Shown here in pieces: positions 1 to 6,224 of a stretch of DNA of 7,118 nt. The DNA lies in NCBI GenBank assembly GCA_029212275.1, contig JARGOI010000118.1:1-7118 (forward strand), written 5' to 3'. The number at the start of each line of letters is the position of its first letter. Positions within the stretch are counted from its first letter, which is position 1. Below the pieces are notes generated by a model. That model worked only from the letters and a program-made list of their open reading frames with translations, made no database searches and was not told the DNA's origin. This DNA comes from Thalassolituus sp. GTDB lineage: Bacteria; Pseudomonadota; Gammaproteobacteria; Pseudomonadales; Oceanobacteraceae. The position numbers and the translations under genes are program-made.

Positions 1-757
1 CAGATACCTTCTGACCATGAGAACTGATAGTAAGGTCGCCATCTGCGATTTTTTTGGAAATACCAGAAATGACACTTGGTTCACCACCCACATCAGATTT
101 GATGTTAGTAACAATATAAAACCCTAAAACCGCCGATATAACCAAAGTGATCAAGCTACCTAATAGAGTCATAAAATTAGTGCTAGCAACTAATGAGCTG
201 GCGTCTGCAATTCTAACATCGATCAGTTTATTCTCGATTGCAATGAACTCAGCAATTTTTGTACGAATGCCATCCATGCTTTTCTTGCCTTTACCTGCTT
301 TGGCAAACTCCCAAACGGCGAGATATTCACTAGGATCCGATTCAAGTGATACCGTGCGACGTAAAGCAATAGCCGGTTCTGCTACGTTGCTTACCCATTG
401 TGCAGCCATTGATTCGATCGCCTGTAGCCTCTCAACTTGCGGGGGGTTATCACTGACTTTTTGCTTTAATGCGGTTATTTTTTCCTTAAAAGCATCACCT
501 CCTTTGATGTAAGGTTCCAAAAACTCATCAACACCGGTCACCAGAAACCCTCTCATGCCCGTTTCTCGATCAACCATAGCGGCCATAATGAGGTTGGCGT
601 CTCGAATCGCTTCATGCGTATGATTTACCCAGCCGTTTGATATCAGCAGGTTACTGGTGTTCTTATGGACGATTCCAGCAATAATCATGATGCAAACGAC
701 AGGAACAGCAAAGCCGAGCATCAGTTTCTTAGTTAAACTTAATGAGTTTTTATTCAC
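1..757 (-). CDS. Methyl-accepting chemotaxis protein, N-terminal part (CHASE3 sensor), cut by window edge
   Basis: This is a membrane chemoreceptor that would sense a periplasmic signal and pass it to the CheA/CheW signalling complex. 252 codons are visible and the reading frame runs off base 1. I chose the GTG at 757-755 as start because GGAG lies six bases upstream of it; the first in-frame ATG is residue 13, already inside the first membrane segment. In order I see a hydrophobic membrane segment (about 13-31), a periplasmic helical domain (about 35-190), a second membrane segment (about 195-217) and the start of a short HAMP-like linker with GGEP at 224-227 and IADGDL at 237-242. The periplasmic part carries DRETGMRGFLVTG at 63-75, the hallmark of CHASE3 domains. 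The GGEP...IADGDL linker is typical of chemoreceptors, but the signalling domain lies outside the window, so a CHASE3 histidine kinase or diguanylate cyclase is not strictly excluded. It is transcribed divergently from the flavoprotein gene. Confidence 0.88.
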   Translation of the reverse strand, partial: MNKNSLSLTKKLMLGFAVPVVCIMIIAGIVHKNTSNLLISNGWVNHTHEAIRDANLIMAAMVDRETGMRGFLVTGVDEFLEPYIKGGDAFKEKITALKQKVSDNPPQVERLQAIESMAAQWVSNVAEPAIALRRTVSLESDPSEYLAVWEFAKAGKGKKSMDGIRTKIAEFIAIENKLIDVRIADASSLVASTNFMTLLGSLITLVISAVLGFYIVTNIKSDVGGEPSVISGISKKIADGDLTISSHGQKVS

Positions 758-792
758 AATCTTCTCCGTAAGAGATCATAAATTTAGATTTG

Positions 793-820
793 ATAATAAA
801 ATTGTAGACCTTTATCTGAA
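793..820 (-). promoter_or_regulatory. Candidate sigma-70 promoter of the chemoreceptor gene
   Basis: On the minus strand TTCAGA (820-815, 4/6 to the -35 consensus) and TATTAT (798-793, 5/6 to the -10 consensus) are 16 bases apart. Transcription would start near 786 and give a leader of about 30 bases before the GTG start. The surroundings are AT-rich, so chance matches are likely. I found no convincing flagellar (sigma-28) promoter, although chemotaxis genes often use one. Confidence 0.35.
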
Positions 821-949
821 TAAGGAGGCCGAATAGGAAAACTTTTATACTGGGAATGGTAATTTCTGATAATACTCAATAGGTTCTGTATTCGTGACTT
901 GTAGTTCTGGCTCAAGCTCAGGACCGAGTTCCACCTCAATTCTTGGCTA

Positions 950-1020
950 ATTCAAAACGAAACATATCTTTATTGGAATATAGTTAATCCAAAGATATGC
1001 GTTGGTTTCATGTTTTGAAT
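950..1020. repeat. Imperfect inverted repeat / long hairpin
   Basis: ATTCAAAAC (950-958) pairs with GTTTTGAAT (1012-1020), GAAAC (959-963) with GTTTC (1005-1009), and CATATCTTT (963-971) with AAAGATATG (991-999). The C at 963 can belong to either of the last two pairings. Inside the 19-base loop GGA (975-977) can also pair with TCC (988-990). The right arm carries small extra insertions (AT at 1010-1011 and about five bases at 1000-1004). The fold could form on either strand. It has no T-tract, so it is not a standard terminator. It could be a cruciform-type regulatory site, a small non-autonomous element or an insertion-sequence remnant; the sequence alone does not decide. Confidence 0.7.
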
Positions 1021-1081
1021 CAGAAATAACAGTAAGTGAAACCCACAACGTTCATGTCATGCTAAAATCCCGCGATACGTC

Positions 1082-1109
1082 TTTAACAACGATTAATCGA
1101 CACTATACT
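1082..1109 (+). promoter_or_regulatory. Candidate promoter of the flavoprotein gene
   Basis: TATACT at 1104-1109 (5/6 to the -10 consensus) has a weak -35 partner TTTAAC at 1082-1087 with 16 bases between them. Transcription would start near 1116, about 18 bases before the ATG at 1134. This fits the chosen start and would exclude the upstream TTG (1002) and ATG (1059). The -35 match is poor, so the call rests mostly on the -10 box. Confidence 0.33.
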
Positions 1110-1133
1110 CACTCAGCCAGTAAATCATCGACC

Positions 1134-2789
1134 ATGTTACGACTTAACGAATTGAAACTGCACCTCAACCACAACGAGGAAGATCTAACTTCGGCCATTA
1201 TTGAGCGCCTTGGAATTACACCAGACGAGCTATTGGAATACACCGTCTTTAAACGCAGTTATGATGCTCGTAAAAAAAGTCAGATACTGTTGATTTACCA
1301 GATTGATGCCAGTGTTACGAAAGCCACTGAACAAGCCATTTTAAAGCGCGAAGGCAAGAACTCGCTGATCACAGCCACTCCCGACACTCAGTACAAGTTT
1401 GTTGCGCAAGCTGATAGCGATTTCCCCAACACAGAGCAGCAACGTCCGCTTATAATTGGCTTTGGTCCATGTGGGATTCTTACTGCCTTATTGTTGGCCG
1501 AGATGGGTCTCAAACCCATCGTGCTAGAGCGCGGTCAAGACGTGCGACAACGCACCAAAGCAACTTGGGGTTTATGGCGCAAGCGCAAGCTTAATACCGA
1601 ATCGAACGTGCAATATGGCGAAGGCGGTGCCGGTACCTTTTCCGATGGCAAGCTTTATAGCCAAGTAAAAGATAAGCGTCATTTGGGTCGCAAAGTACTC
1701 GAAGAATTTGTCGCCGCTGGCGCGCCAGAAGAAATCATGTACGTCAGCAAGCCACACATAGGCACCTTTAAACTGGTCAAGATGGTAGAAAATATTCGCC
1801 GACGTATTACCGAGCTTGGTGGCGAAGTACGCTTTGAACAAAAAGTAGAACGTATACATCGTGAACCTACTGCCGAGGGCAGTTCAGAAGGCCAAGTGAC
1901 CGGCCTAACACTCAGCAACGGCGAAGTATTGCACAGCCGCCATATCGTACTCGCCATTGGCCACAGTGCCCGTGACAGTTTTGAAATGCTATTAAAAGAA
2001 GGTGTTTATATCGAACCTAAACCTTTCTCAGTAGGCTTTCGTATCGAACACCCGCAATCCATTATCGACCAAGCACGATTTGGCGATAACGCTGGCCATC
2101 CAATTTTGGGCGCCGCGGACTATAAATTGGTCCATCATTGTAAAAATGATCGCAGCGTTTACAGTTTTTGTATGTGTCCAGGCGGCACCGTGGTGGCAGC
2201 GACTTCCGAAGAAGGCTCGGTAGTGACCAACGGCATGTCTCAATATTCCCGTAACGAGCGTAATGCCAACTCAGCCATTGTGGTGGGCATTGACCCTGAA
2301 CGCGACTATCCGGGACATGTTCTCGCGGGCATTGACTTGCAGCGTAAGCTAGAGAAATTAGCCTACGAATTGGGTGGCAAAGACTATAACGCCCCTGCTC
2401 AGCTGGTCGGTGACTTCCTTAAAGGCAAACCATCGACCAAACTTGGTTCAGTAACGCCTTCTTATCAACCCGGAGTTACCTTAGTCGATTTATCCTCAGC
2501 GTTACCAGAATTTGCTGTAGAAGCCATACAGGAAGCCATTCCTGCCTTCGACAAGCAAATCAAAGGCTTTGCAATGAATGATGCCATACTTACCGGTATC
2601 GAAACCCGCACCTCCTCACCTATTTGCATTAAGCGTGATCAAGATTACCAAAGCATCAATACCCGTGGCTTGTACCCTGCGGGTGAAGGTGCGGGTTACG
2701 CTGGTGGTATTTTCTCGGCAGGCATAGATGGGATAAAAGTAGCCGAGGCCGTGGCGTTGGATTTGTTACAAGAGCTTCCTCGTAATTGA
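1134..2789 (+). CDS. FAD-dependent dehydrogenase of uncharacterised family COG2509
   Basis: This is a probable soluble flavoprotein oxidoreductase of 551 residues; substrate and pathway of the family are unknown to me. The N-terminal 90 or so residues form a separate small domain that begins MLRLNELKL and contains YTVFKRSYDARKK (37-49), the usual opening of this family. Next comes a dinucleotide-binding fold with GFGPCG at 109-114 and the strand ending in ERG at 132-134, then GGAGTFSDGKLYS (164-176), CMCPGG (346-351), and near the end PAGEGAGYAGG (515-525), which typically completes the FAD site. I start at the ATG at 1134, not the TTG at 1002, because family members begin with this motif and are about 530-550 residues long. 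No good ribosome binding site precedes 1134, so the start is likely but not proven. The gene appears monocistronic, with no neighbour hinting at a partner. Confidence 0.9.
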   Translation: MLRLNELKLHLNHNEEDLTSAIIERLGITPDELLEYTVFKRSYDARKKSQILLIYQIDASVTKATEQAILKREGKNSLITATPDTQYKFVAQADSDFPNTEQQRPLIIGFGPCGILTALLLAEMGLKPIVLERGQDVRQRTKATWGLWRKRKLNTESNVQYGEGGAGTFSDGKLYSQVKDKRHLGRKVLEEFVAAGAPEEIMYVSKPHIGTFKLVKMVENIRRRITELGGEVRFEQKVERIHREPTAEGSSEGQVTGLTLSNGEVLHSRHIVLAIGHSARDSFEMLLKEGVYIEPKPFSVGFRIEHPQSIIDQARFGDNAGHPILGAADYKLVHHCKNDRSVYSFCMCPGGTVVAATSEEGSVVTNGMSQYSRNERNANSAIVVGIDPERDYPGHVLAGIDLQRKLEKLAYELGGKDYNAPAQLVGDFLKGKPSTKLGSVTPSYQPGVTLVDLSSALPEFAVEAIQEAIPAFDKQIKGFAMNDAILTGIETRTSSPICIKRDQDYQSINTRGLYPAGEGAGYAGGIFSAGIDGIKVAEAVALDLLQELPRN

Positions 2790-3050
2790 TTTCTCTGATT
2801 TGAATAACTAAGAAATTAGTCGCTGTTCAATAATGGCACCATCAATTTTTATAATGACAATGCCAACTTTAATTATCTGCAGTTCGCCTCCTATCGCTTG
2901 TAGGCTTTTAACTGTCAGTGTTTTAGAACCTGAAATGTAATTTATTCATAATATGATGCATGAGACATCCCACACGAGGGACTTTTGTGGCTATAATTGC
3001 GCCCCACACGCTTCGGCACATCTTTTCAAATGCGAGTTTAGTGATTATTC
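2790..3050. other. Spacer between flavoprotein and phosphate transporter genes
   Basis: This 261-base spacer contains the probable promoter of the downstream transporter (TATAAT at 2992-2997). A weak hairpin, GCCT (2886-2889) with AGGC (2902-2905) followed by TTTT, could be a poor terminator for the flavoprotein gene. A 35-codon plus-strand frame (2833-2940, ATG start) lacks a ribosome binding site and I do not call it. On the minus strand 2811-2945 is open for 45 codons with a protein-like composition but no usual start codon; it may be a gene relic or chance. A single CTGTCA (2912-2917) resembles half a Pho box but has no repeat 11 bases on. Confidence 0.5.
2969..2997 (+). promoter_or_regulatory. 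Probable promoter of the Na+/Pi cotransporter gene
   Basis: A perfect TATAAT lies at 2992-2997. The hexamer 17 bases upstream (2969-2974, CCCACA) matches the -35 consensus only in its last three positions. The expected start near 3004 leaves a leader of about 47 bases before the ATG at 3051. The weak -35 could mean dependence on an activator, but no clear Pho box is visible. Confidence 0.5.
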
Positions 3051-4793
3051 ATGAGCTATACCTTCTTCGATCTTCTGCAATTAATAGGCGCGTTAGGCAT
3101 CTTCATCTTCGGCATGAAGATATTCAGTGAAGGCCTACAAAATATCGCGGGAAGCCGCTTAAAAGGCATTCTAAGTGGCATGACCCGCAACCGCCTCACC
3201 GGTGTTCTGACAGGTTTTGCGACGACGGCCATTACCCAGTCGTCCACGACTACAACGGTTATGGCCGTTAGTTTTGTTAATGCTGGCCTGCTTACCTTTA
3301 TGCAGTCGACGGGCGTCATTATGGGAGCAAATATCGGCACCACCATCACCGCATGGATAGTGGCTTTATTTGGCTTCAAGATGAAAATCACGCCCATTGC
3401 CATTGCCATGATCGGTATTTTCTTTGTTTTTCTGTTCTCCAAAAATAGCCGCTGGCGCAACATCGCCGAAACCATGGTCGGCTTCGGTATTCTCTTTATT
3501 GGCCTAGAATTCATTAAGACTGGTGTACCCGATATCCGCAGCAACCCTGAGATCCTTTCTTTTCTCGATATGTTTACCGGTTACGGTTATATGTCATTAG
3601 TTTTATTTGTGGTCATAGGTACGGTTCTGACCTTAATTATGCAGTCGTCTTCTGCGGCCAGCGCGGTCACATTGGTGATGCTGTTTGAGGGCTGGATATC
3701 CTTCCCTCTCGCCGCGGCAATGGTGCTTGGTGAAAATATTGGCACCACGGTCACCGCGAATCTCGCGGCCATGGTGGGGAACGTCCATGCGAAGCGGGCC
3801 GCTCGCTTTCATTTTCTCTTTAACATCATCGGTGTCACTTGGATGATGCTGTCCATCTACTTCGTACTTGATGCAATTGATTGGGTTGTGCAAACGTTCA
3901 CCAATAGTCCGCTTTCGGTAATGAGTGATGATCCCGCCGCACGCCCAAATGCCACCTTAGCATTATCACTATTTCATACGACCTTTAACGTATTGAACGT
4001 GATAATACTATTTGCTTTTGTCCCACAACTTGTTCGATTGGTGGAGTATCTGCAACCGGATAACAATAAGAATGAAGATACCTTTCATTTGCGTTATATC
4101 AGTGCTGGTGTCATGACGTCTCCTAACCTTTCCATTGCGCAAGCACAAAAAGAAATTCAACACTTTGCCGATATTATTGACAAGATGCATAGCGCTGTTT
4201 ACGAGTTACTTTTCGAGCCCAAACCAGCACGCGAAAAGTTGATGGAAGGCATTCAAAACTATGAGCGATTGACAGATCAGTTAGAAATTGAAATATCGGA
4301 TTATTTGGTCAGTATCAGTGAGCGAACACACTTAGAGCATGATCTCACGGAACGTATGCGCTGTATGCAAACCATGATTAATGACATGGAGCGTATTGCT
4401 GATATTTATTTTCAAATTTCTAAATTACTGGAGCGCATGCAAGAAACTAAATCGCCATGGCCGGATGCTGCAATAAACGAATTAGAGCACATGATGAAAG
4501 CAGTACAAAAAGCGATCAGTAATATGCTGTTAAATGTTTCGATGGAGCCAGATGACGTTGATCTTGATCATGCCATTGTACTGGAAGATGAGATTGACGA
4601 GTTGCGCGAAAAGTACCGTAACAATCATTACACGCGTTTAGAAAGCAGTGATTATTCTCCTCGCGCTGGAGTTAGCTATATAGATGTACTTAATCGCCTA
4701 GAGCGTATTGGTGATCATATCCTCAATGTGAACGAGTCCGCTGCTGGGCGTCGCCTCAAAGCCATGCGGATTATTGGAATGAGCCAGCAATAA
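3051..4793 (+). CDS. Na+/phosphate cotransporter family protein with C-terminal PhoU-like domain
   Basis: This 580-residue inner-membrane protein is of the NptA / SLC34-like type (COG1283), expected to import inorganic phosphate with sodium. Two inverted Na/Pi-cotransporter repeats are visible. The first has QSST at 63-66 and GANIGTT at 92-98; the second has QSSSA at 198-202 and GENIGTT at 227-233. The QSS motifs are the substrate and sodium binding signature of the family. Hydrophobic segments continue to about residue 330. Residues from about 355 to 570 are helical and soluble with ERIAD (447-451) and ERIGDH (551-556), the metal-binding type motifs of PhoU domains, so this tail probably regulates transport from the cytoplasmic side. 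The length is normal for the fused family. The ATG at 3051 is chosen because the protein begins at once with the first membrane helix; the ribosome binding site is weak. The gene stands alone and is followed by a strong terminator. Phosphate as substrate is inferred from the family. Confidence 0.93.
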   Translation: MSYTFFDLLQLIGALGIFIFGMKIFSEGLQNIAGSRLKGILSGMTRNRLTGVLTGFATTAITQSSTTTTVMAVSFVNAGLLTFMQSTGVIMGANIGTTITAWIVALFGFKMKITPIAIAMIGIFFVFLFSKNSRWRNIAETMVGFGILFIGLEFIKTGVPDIRSNPEILSFLDMFTGYGYMSLVLFVVIGTVLTLIMQSSSAASAVTLVMLFEGWISFPLAAAMVLGENIGTTVTANLAAMVGNVHAKRAARFHFLFNIIGVTWMMLSIYFVLDAIDWVVQTFTNSPLSVMSDDPAARPNATLALSLFHTTFNVLNVIILFAFVPQLVRLVEYLQPDNNKNEDTFHLRYISAGVMTSPNLSIAQAQKEIQHFADIIDKMHSAVYELLFEPKPAREKLMEGIQNYERLTDQLEIEISDYLVSISERTHLEHDLTERMRCMQTMINDMERIADIYFQISKLLERMQETKSPWPDAAINELEHMMKAVQKAISNMLLNVSMEPDDVDLDHAIVLEDEIDELREKYRNNHYTRLESSDYSPRAGVSYIDVLNRLERIGDHILNVNESAAGRRLKAMRIIGMSQQ

Positions 4794-4823
4794 CAATCAA
4801 CATCACATAGTCTGGATTTCTTA

Positions 4824-4852
4824 AAAACGCCAAACTCACTGTTTGGCGTTTT
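4824..4852. terminator. Strong bidirectional rho-independent terminator
   Basis: A perfect 12-base stem, AAAACGCCAAAC (4824-4835) with GTTTGGCGTTTT (4841-4852), encloses the five-base loop TCACT. On the plus strand it ends the transporter transcript 31 bases past the stop codon, with the T-run TTTTG. On the minus strand the T-run is longer (TTTTT), so it should also stop transcripts coming from the EamA transporter gene. Its position between convergent genes fits a shared terminator. Confidence 0.92.
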
Positions 4853-4857
4853 GCTTT

Positions 4858-5115
4858 CTAATCAGTAAATAACAACCCCAGCAGTTCATTTAATAGTTGT
4901 TGGAAGTTGATCTTTTGTACTGAAAATAGATTAATGACGTGATTTCTCATTAAGTACTTATTATGCGAAACCACCTTAAGCAAATATAAAACACTATTGT
5001 TATTAAACTTATGGTCATAAAAGATGTGTTTAAAATTCAATTTAAAAATAGTATTGAGTAAATAAATATCATAAAAAAAACGAAACCAATATTTCAATCT
5101 ATACGCTAGGCGTTG
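4858..5115 (-). other. AT-rich open extension behind the EamA gene; possible relic or small hypothetical ORF
   Basis: The frame of the EamA transporter, after its TGA stop (5118-5116), stays open for another 85 codons to a TAG at 4860-4858, six bases before the terminator stem. The last 240 bases (4861-5100) are about 25% GC, far below the neighbouring genes. At that composition an open run of this length is unexpected. The translated peptide is rich in F, L, N, K and Y. No ATG opens it: the only early start is a TTG at 5097 without a clear ribosome binding site, and the one internal ATG (Met 51 of the 79 codons) lies too far in. I recognise no domain. It may be a gene remnant of foreign origin, a transcribed 3' untranslated region, or chance. 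No other gene lies in the 322 bases 4794-5115. Confidence 0.25.
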
Positions 5116-6039
5116 TCAGATTTTGGTATTTTGAAGTTTAAATGCAGGAAATTTAACCAGCTGCAACAGCAAGCAAACAGTGATGAATGCCATCCCATAC
5201 CAACCAGCAATATTAAACCGTTCATCTACGATCATTATTGCAAAAAAAGTCGCAACAACCGGTTCTAGTAAGGTTATCAACGTTGCTTTGCTGGCCGCGA
5301 TACTTTTGAGTCCATAGCCAAAACATAAATACCCCAAGAACATCGGGATAATTGCCATATAAAATGCAACCATTGTATGTGACACATCGGAGAACAAATT
5401 ACTTCCCGTTAAAATAAGTACGGGTAACAGTAATAATGCTGCGATGCCAAACATACTTGCCATCGCCGAATTCGAGCTAATGCCAGTTTCTATCATCTGG
5501 CGTGCTGACCACGAATACATTCCATAGGTGAGTCCTGCAATTAATCCTAATATAATCCCCCAGTATTTTAGGCTTTGACTCTGGCTTAGTGCTAGGTCAT
5601 CAACTTTGCCTAACGCCAAAAGTGCTACGCCGACCACGCCAAACATAAAGCTCACGATCCATTGTATTCTTATCGGTTTCTTACTGATAAAGCGTTCCAG
5701 TAAGACGGTAAAGAAGGGAGCACTGGCGATGGATATGAGCGTACCAATAGCAACGCCGGAAAATCTCATTGAAGAATAGAAAGCCAGAGGGTACACGGCA
5801 ACTGATAACCCACCCAAGAAAATAACGCTTAATTGAGAACGTAATCGCTGTTTATCTTTAAGAAGATTGATGTGCGCAGTTATAACCAACAGCAAGCCAC
5901 CTAAAGTCATGGCGAACGCTCCAATCGCAACTGGGCTTACCTCGGGAATAAAACTGGCAGCAGTGCCCGTAGTTCCCCACAGAACACTGGCAATAAAAAC
6001 GGCGAACACACCTTTAAAAGCGGTGTCATTCGAAAACAT
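5116..6039 (-). CDS. EamA / drug-metabolite transporter (DMT) family permease
   Basis: This is an inner-membrane protein of 307 residues with about ten membrane helices arranged as two EamA repeats (about 10-143 and 160-295), the standard size for the family, whose members mostly export metabolites or amino acids. The first repeat begins with VLWGTTGTAAS (19-29). The second ends with the family's characteristic ASKATLITLLEPVV stretch (249-262) followed by DERFNIAGW (272-280). Start choice: the frame is open to a GTG at 6066, but the ATG at 6039 has GGAG six bases upstream and puts the first helix in the usual place, so I use it. The gene lies 181 bases downstream of dadA on the same strand, with a candidate promoter of its own in between. 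The substrate cannot be read from the sequence; an amino-acid-related role is only a guess from the neighbour. Confidence 0.9.
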   Translation of the reverse strand: MFSNDTAFKGVFAVFIASVLWGTTGTAASFIPEVSPVAIGAFAMTLGGLLLVITAHINLLKDKQRLRSQLSVIFLGGLSVAVYPLAFYSSMRFSGVAIGTLISIASAPFFTVLLERFISKKPIRIQWIVSFMFGVVGVALLALGKVDDLALSQSQSLKYWGIILGLIAGLTYGMYSWSARQMIETGISSNSAMASMFGIAALLLLPVLILTGSNLFSDVSHTMVAFYMAIIPMFLGYLCFGYGLKSIAASKATLITLLEPVVATFFAIMIVDERFNIAGWYGMAFITVCLLLQLVKFPAFKLQNTKI

Positions 6040-6220
6040 AAAAGTCTCCAACAACTCAAAATACACAGAAAAATATTGATTGTATCTTGTCTGAGTTGAA
6101 GTGTGCTGGCTAATTGAATAAATGGACCAAGATCAGGTAATAGCTTCGTAAACGCTAAATCCAAATATCATTTGATACGCCTGCAAAGAGCTGAGACGTC
6201 TAAATAGAATAAATTGTGTC
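6040..6220. other. Spacer between dadA and the EamA gene
   Basis: This 181-base spacer contains the candidate promoter and dyad described for the EamA gene and most of a hairpin at the dadA end. An open frame at 5937-6164 on the minus strand overlaps the EamA gene out of frame and is a shadow. No small gene or RNA is recognisable. Confidence 0.5.
6079..6107 (-). promoter_or_regulatory. Candidate promoter and dyad operator of the EamA gene
   Basis: On the minus strand TACAAT (6084-6079) is preceded at 17 bases by AGCACA (6107-6102), a weak -35. The -10 lies inside a dyad: CAACTCA (6098-6092 on the minus strand) pairs with TGAGTTG (6058-6052), and inside it ATACA (6085-6081) with TGTAT (6065-6061). 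A repressor site or a leader hairpin is possible. The promoter match is modest. Confidence 0.25.
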
Positions 6221-6224
6221 TCAG
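6191..6224 (-). terminator. Possible hairpin at the dadA 3' end
   Basis: CTGAGAC (6191-6197) pairs perfectly with GTCTCAG (6218-6224), with 20 bases between; the pairing overlaps the dadA stop codon. The minus strand continues CTCTTT after the stem, so there is only a weak T-run. It may attenuate transcription between dadA and the transporter gene, but it is not a classic terminator. Confidence 0.25.

Larger units (their letters stand above)
758..1133. other. Divergent intergenic region between chemoreceptor and flavoprotein genes
   Basis: This 376-base spacer separates two divergently transcribed genes. It holds a candidate promoter for each side (793-820 minus, 1082-1109 plus), a large imperfect inverted repeat (950-1020), and a short minus-strand open stretch (848-946) that reads like the tail of a protein but has no start. 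The plus-strand frame of the flavoprotein stays open back to a TTG at 1002, which lies inside the inverted repeat. I take those 44 codons as untranslated leader because they do not match the family. No RNA gene or clear terminator is visible. Confidence 0.6.

Noticed and set aside
147..512. 121-codon plus-strand open frame
   Set aside because: It lies antisense to the chemoreceptor frame, which shows clear CHASE3 motifs in the same bases; no family resemblance in this strand.
810..855. Flagellar sigma-28-like elements (TAAAAGTTT and TCAGATAA on the minus strand)
   Set aside because: The spacing between the two elements is far longer than the consensus 11 bases and the -10-like box is a poor match.
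1002..1133. 44-codon N-terminal extension of the flavoprotein starting at TTG
   Set aside because: The family motif begins at the ATG at 1134; the extension starts within the inverted repeat, and a candidate -10 box lies inside it.
2886..2909. Terminator of the flavoprotein gene
   Set aside because: The stem has only four continuous pairs around a loop of twelve bases; too weak to call as a feature despite the following TTTT.
2912..2940. Pho box upstream of the phosphate transporter
   Set aside because: Only one CTGTCA half-site is present; the bases 11 positions further on do not match the repeat.
2833..2940. 35-codon plus-strand small gene with ATG start
   Set aside because: No ribosome binding site, odd composition, and the opposite strand looks at least as coding-like in the same bases.
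3056..3544. 162-codon minus-strand open frame
   Set aside because: Antisense shadow of the first Na/Pi cotransporter repeat; composition reflects the complement of a membrane protein gene.
5937..6164. 75-codon minus-strand open frame overlapping the EamA start
   Set aside because: Out-of-frame shadow of the EamA gene that runs into the promoter spacer; no ribosome binding site or recognisable domain.
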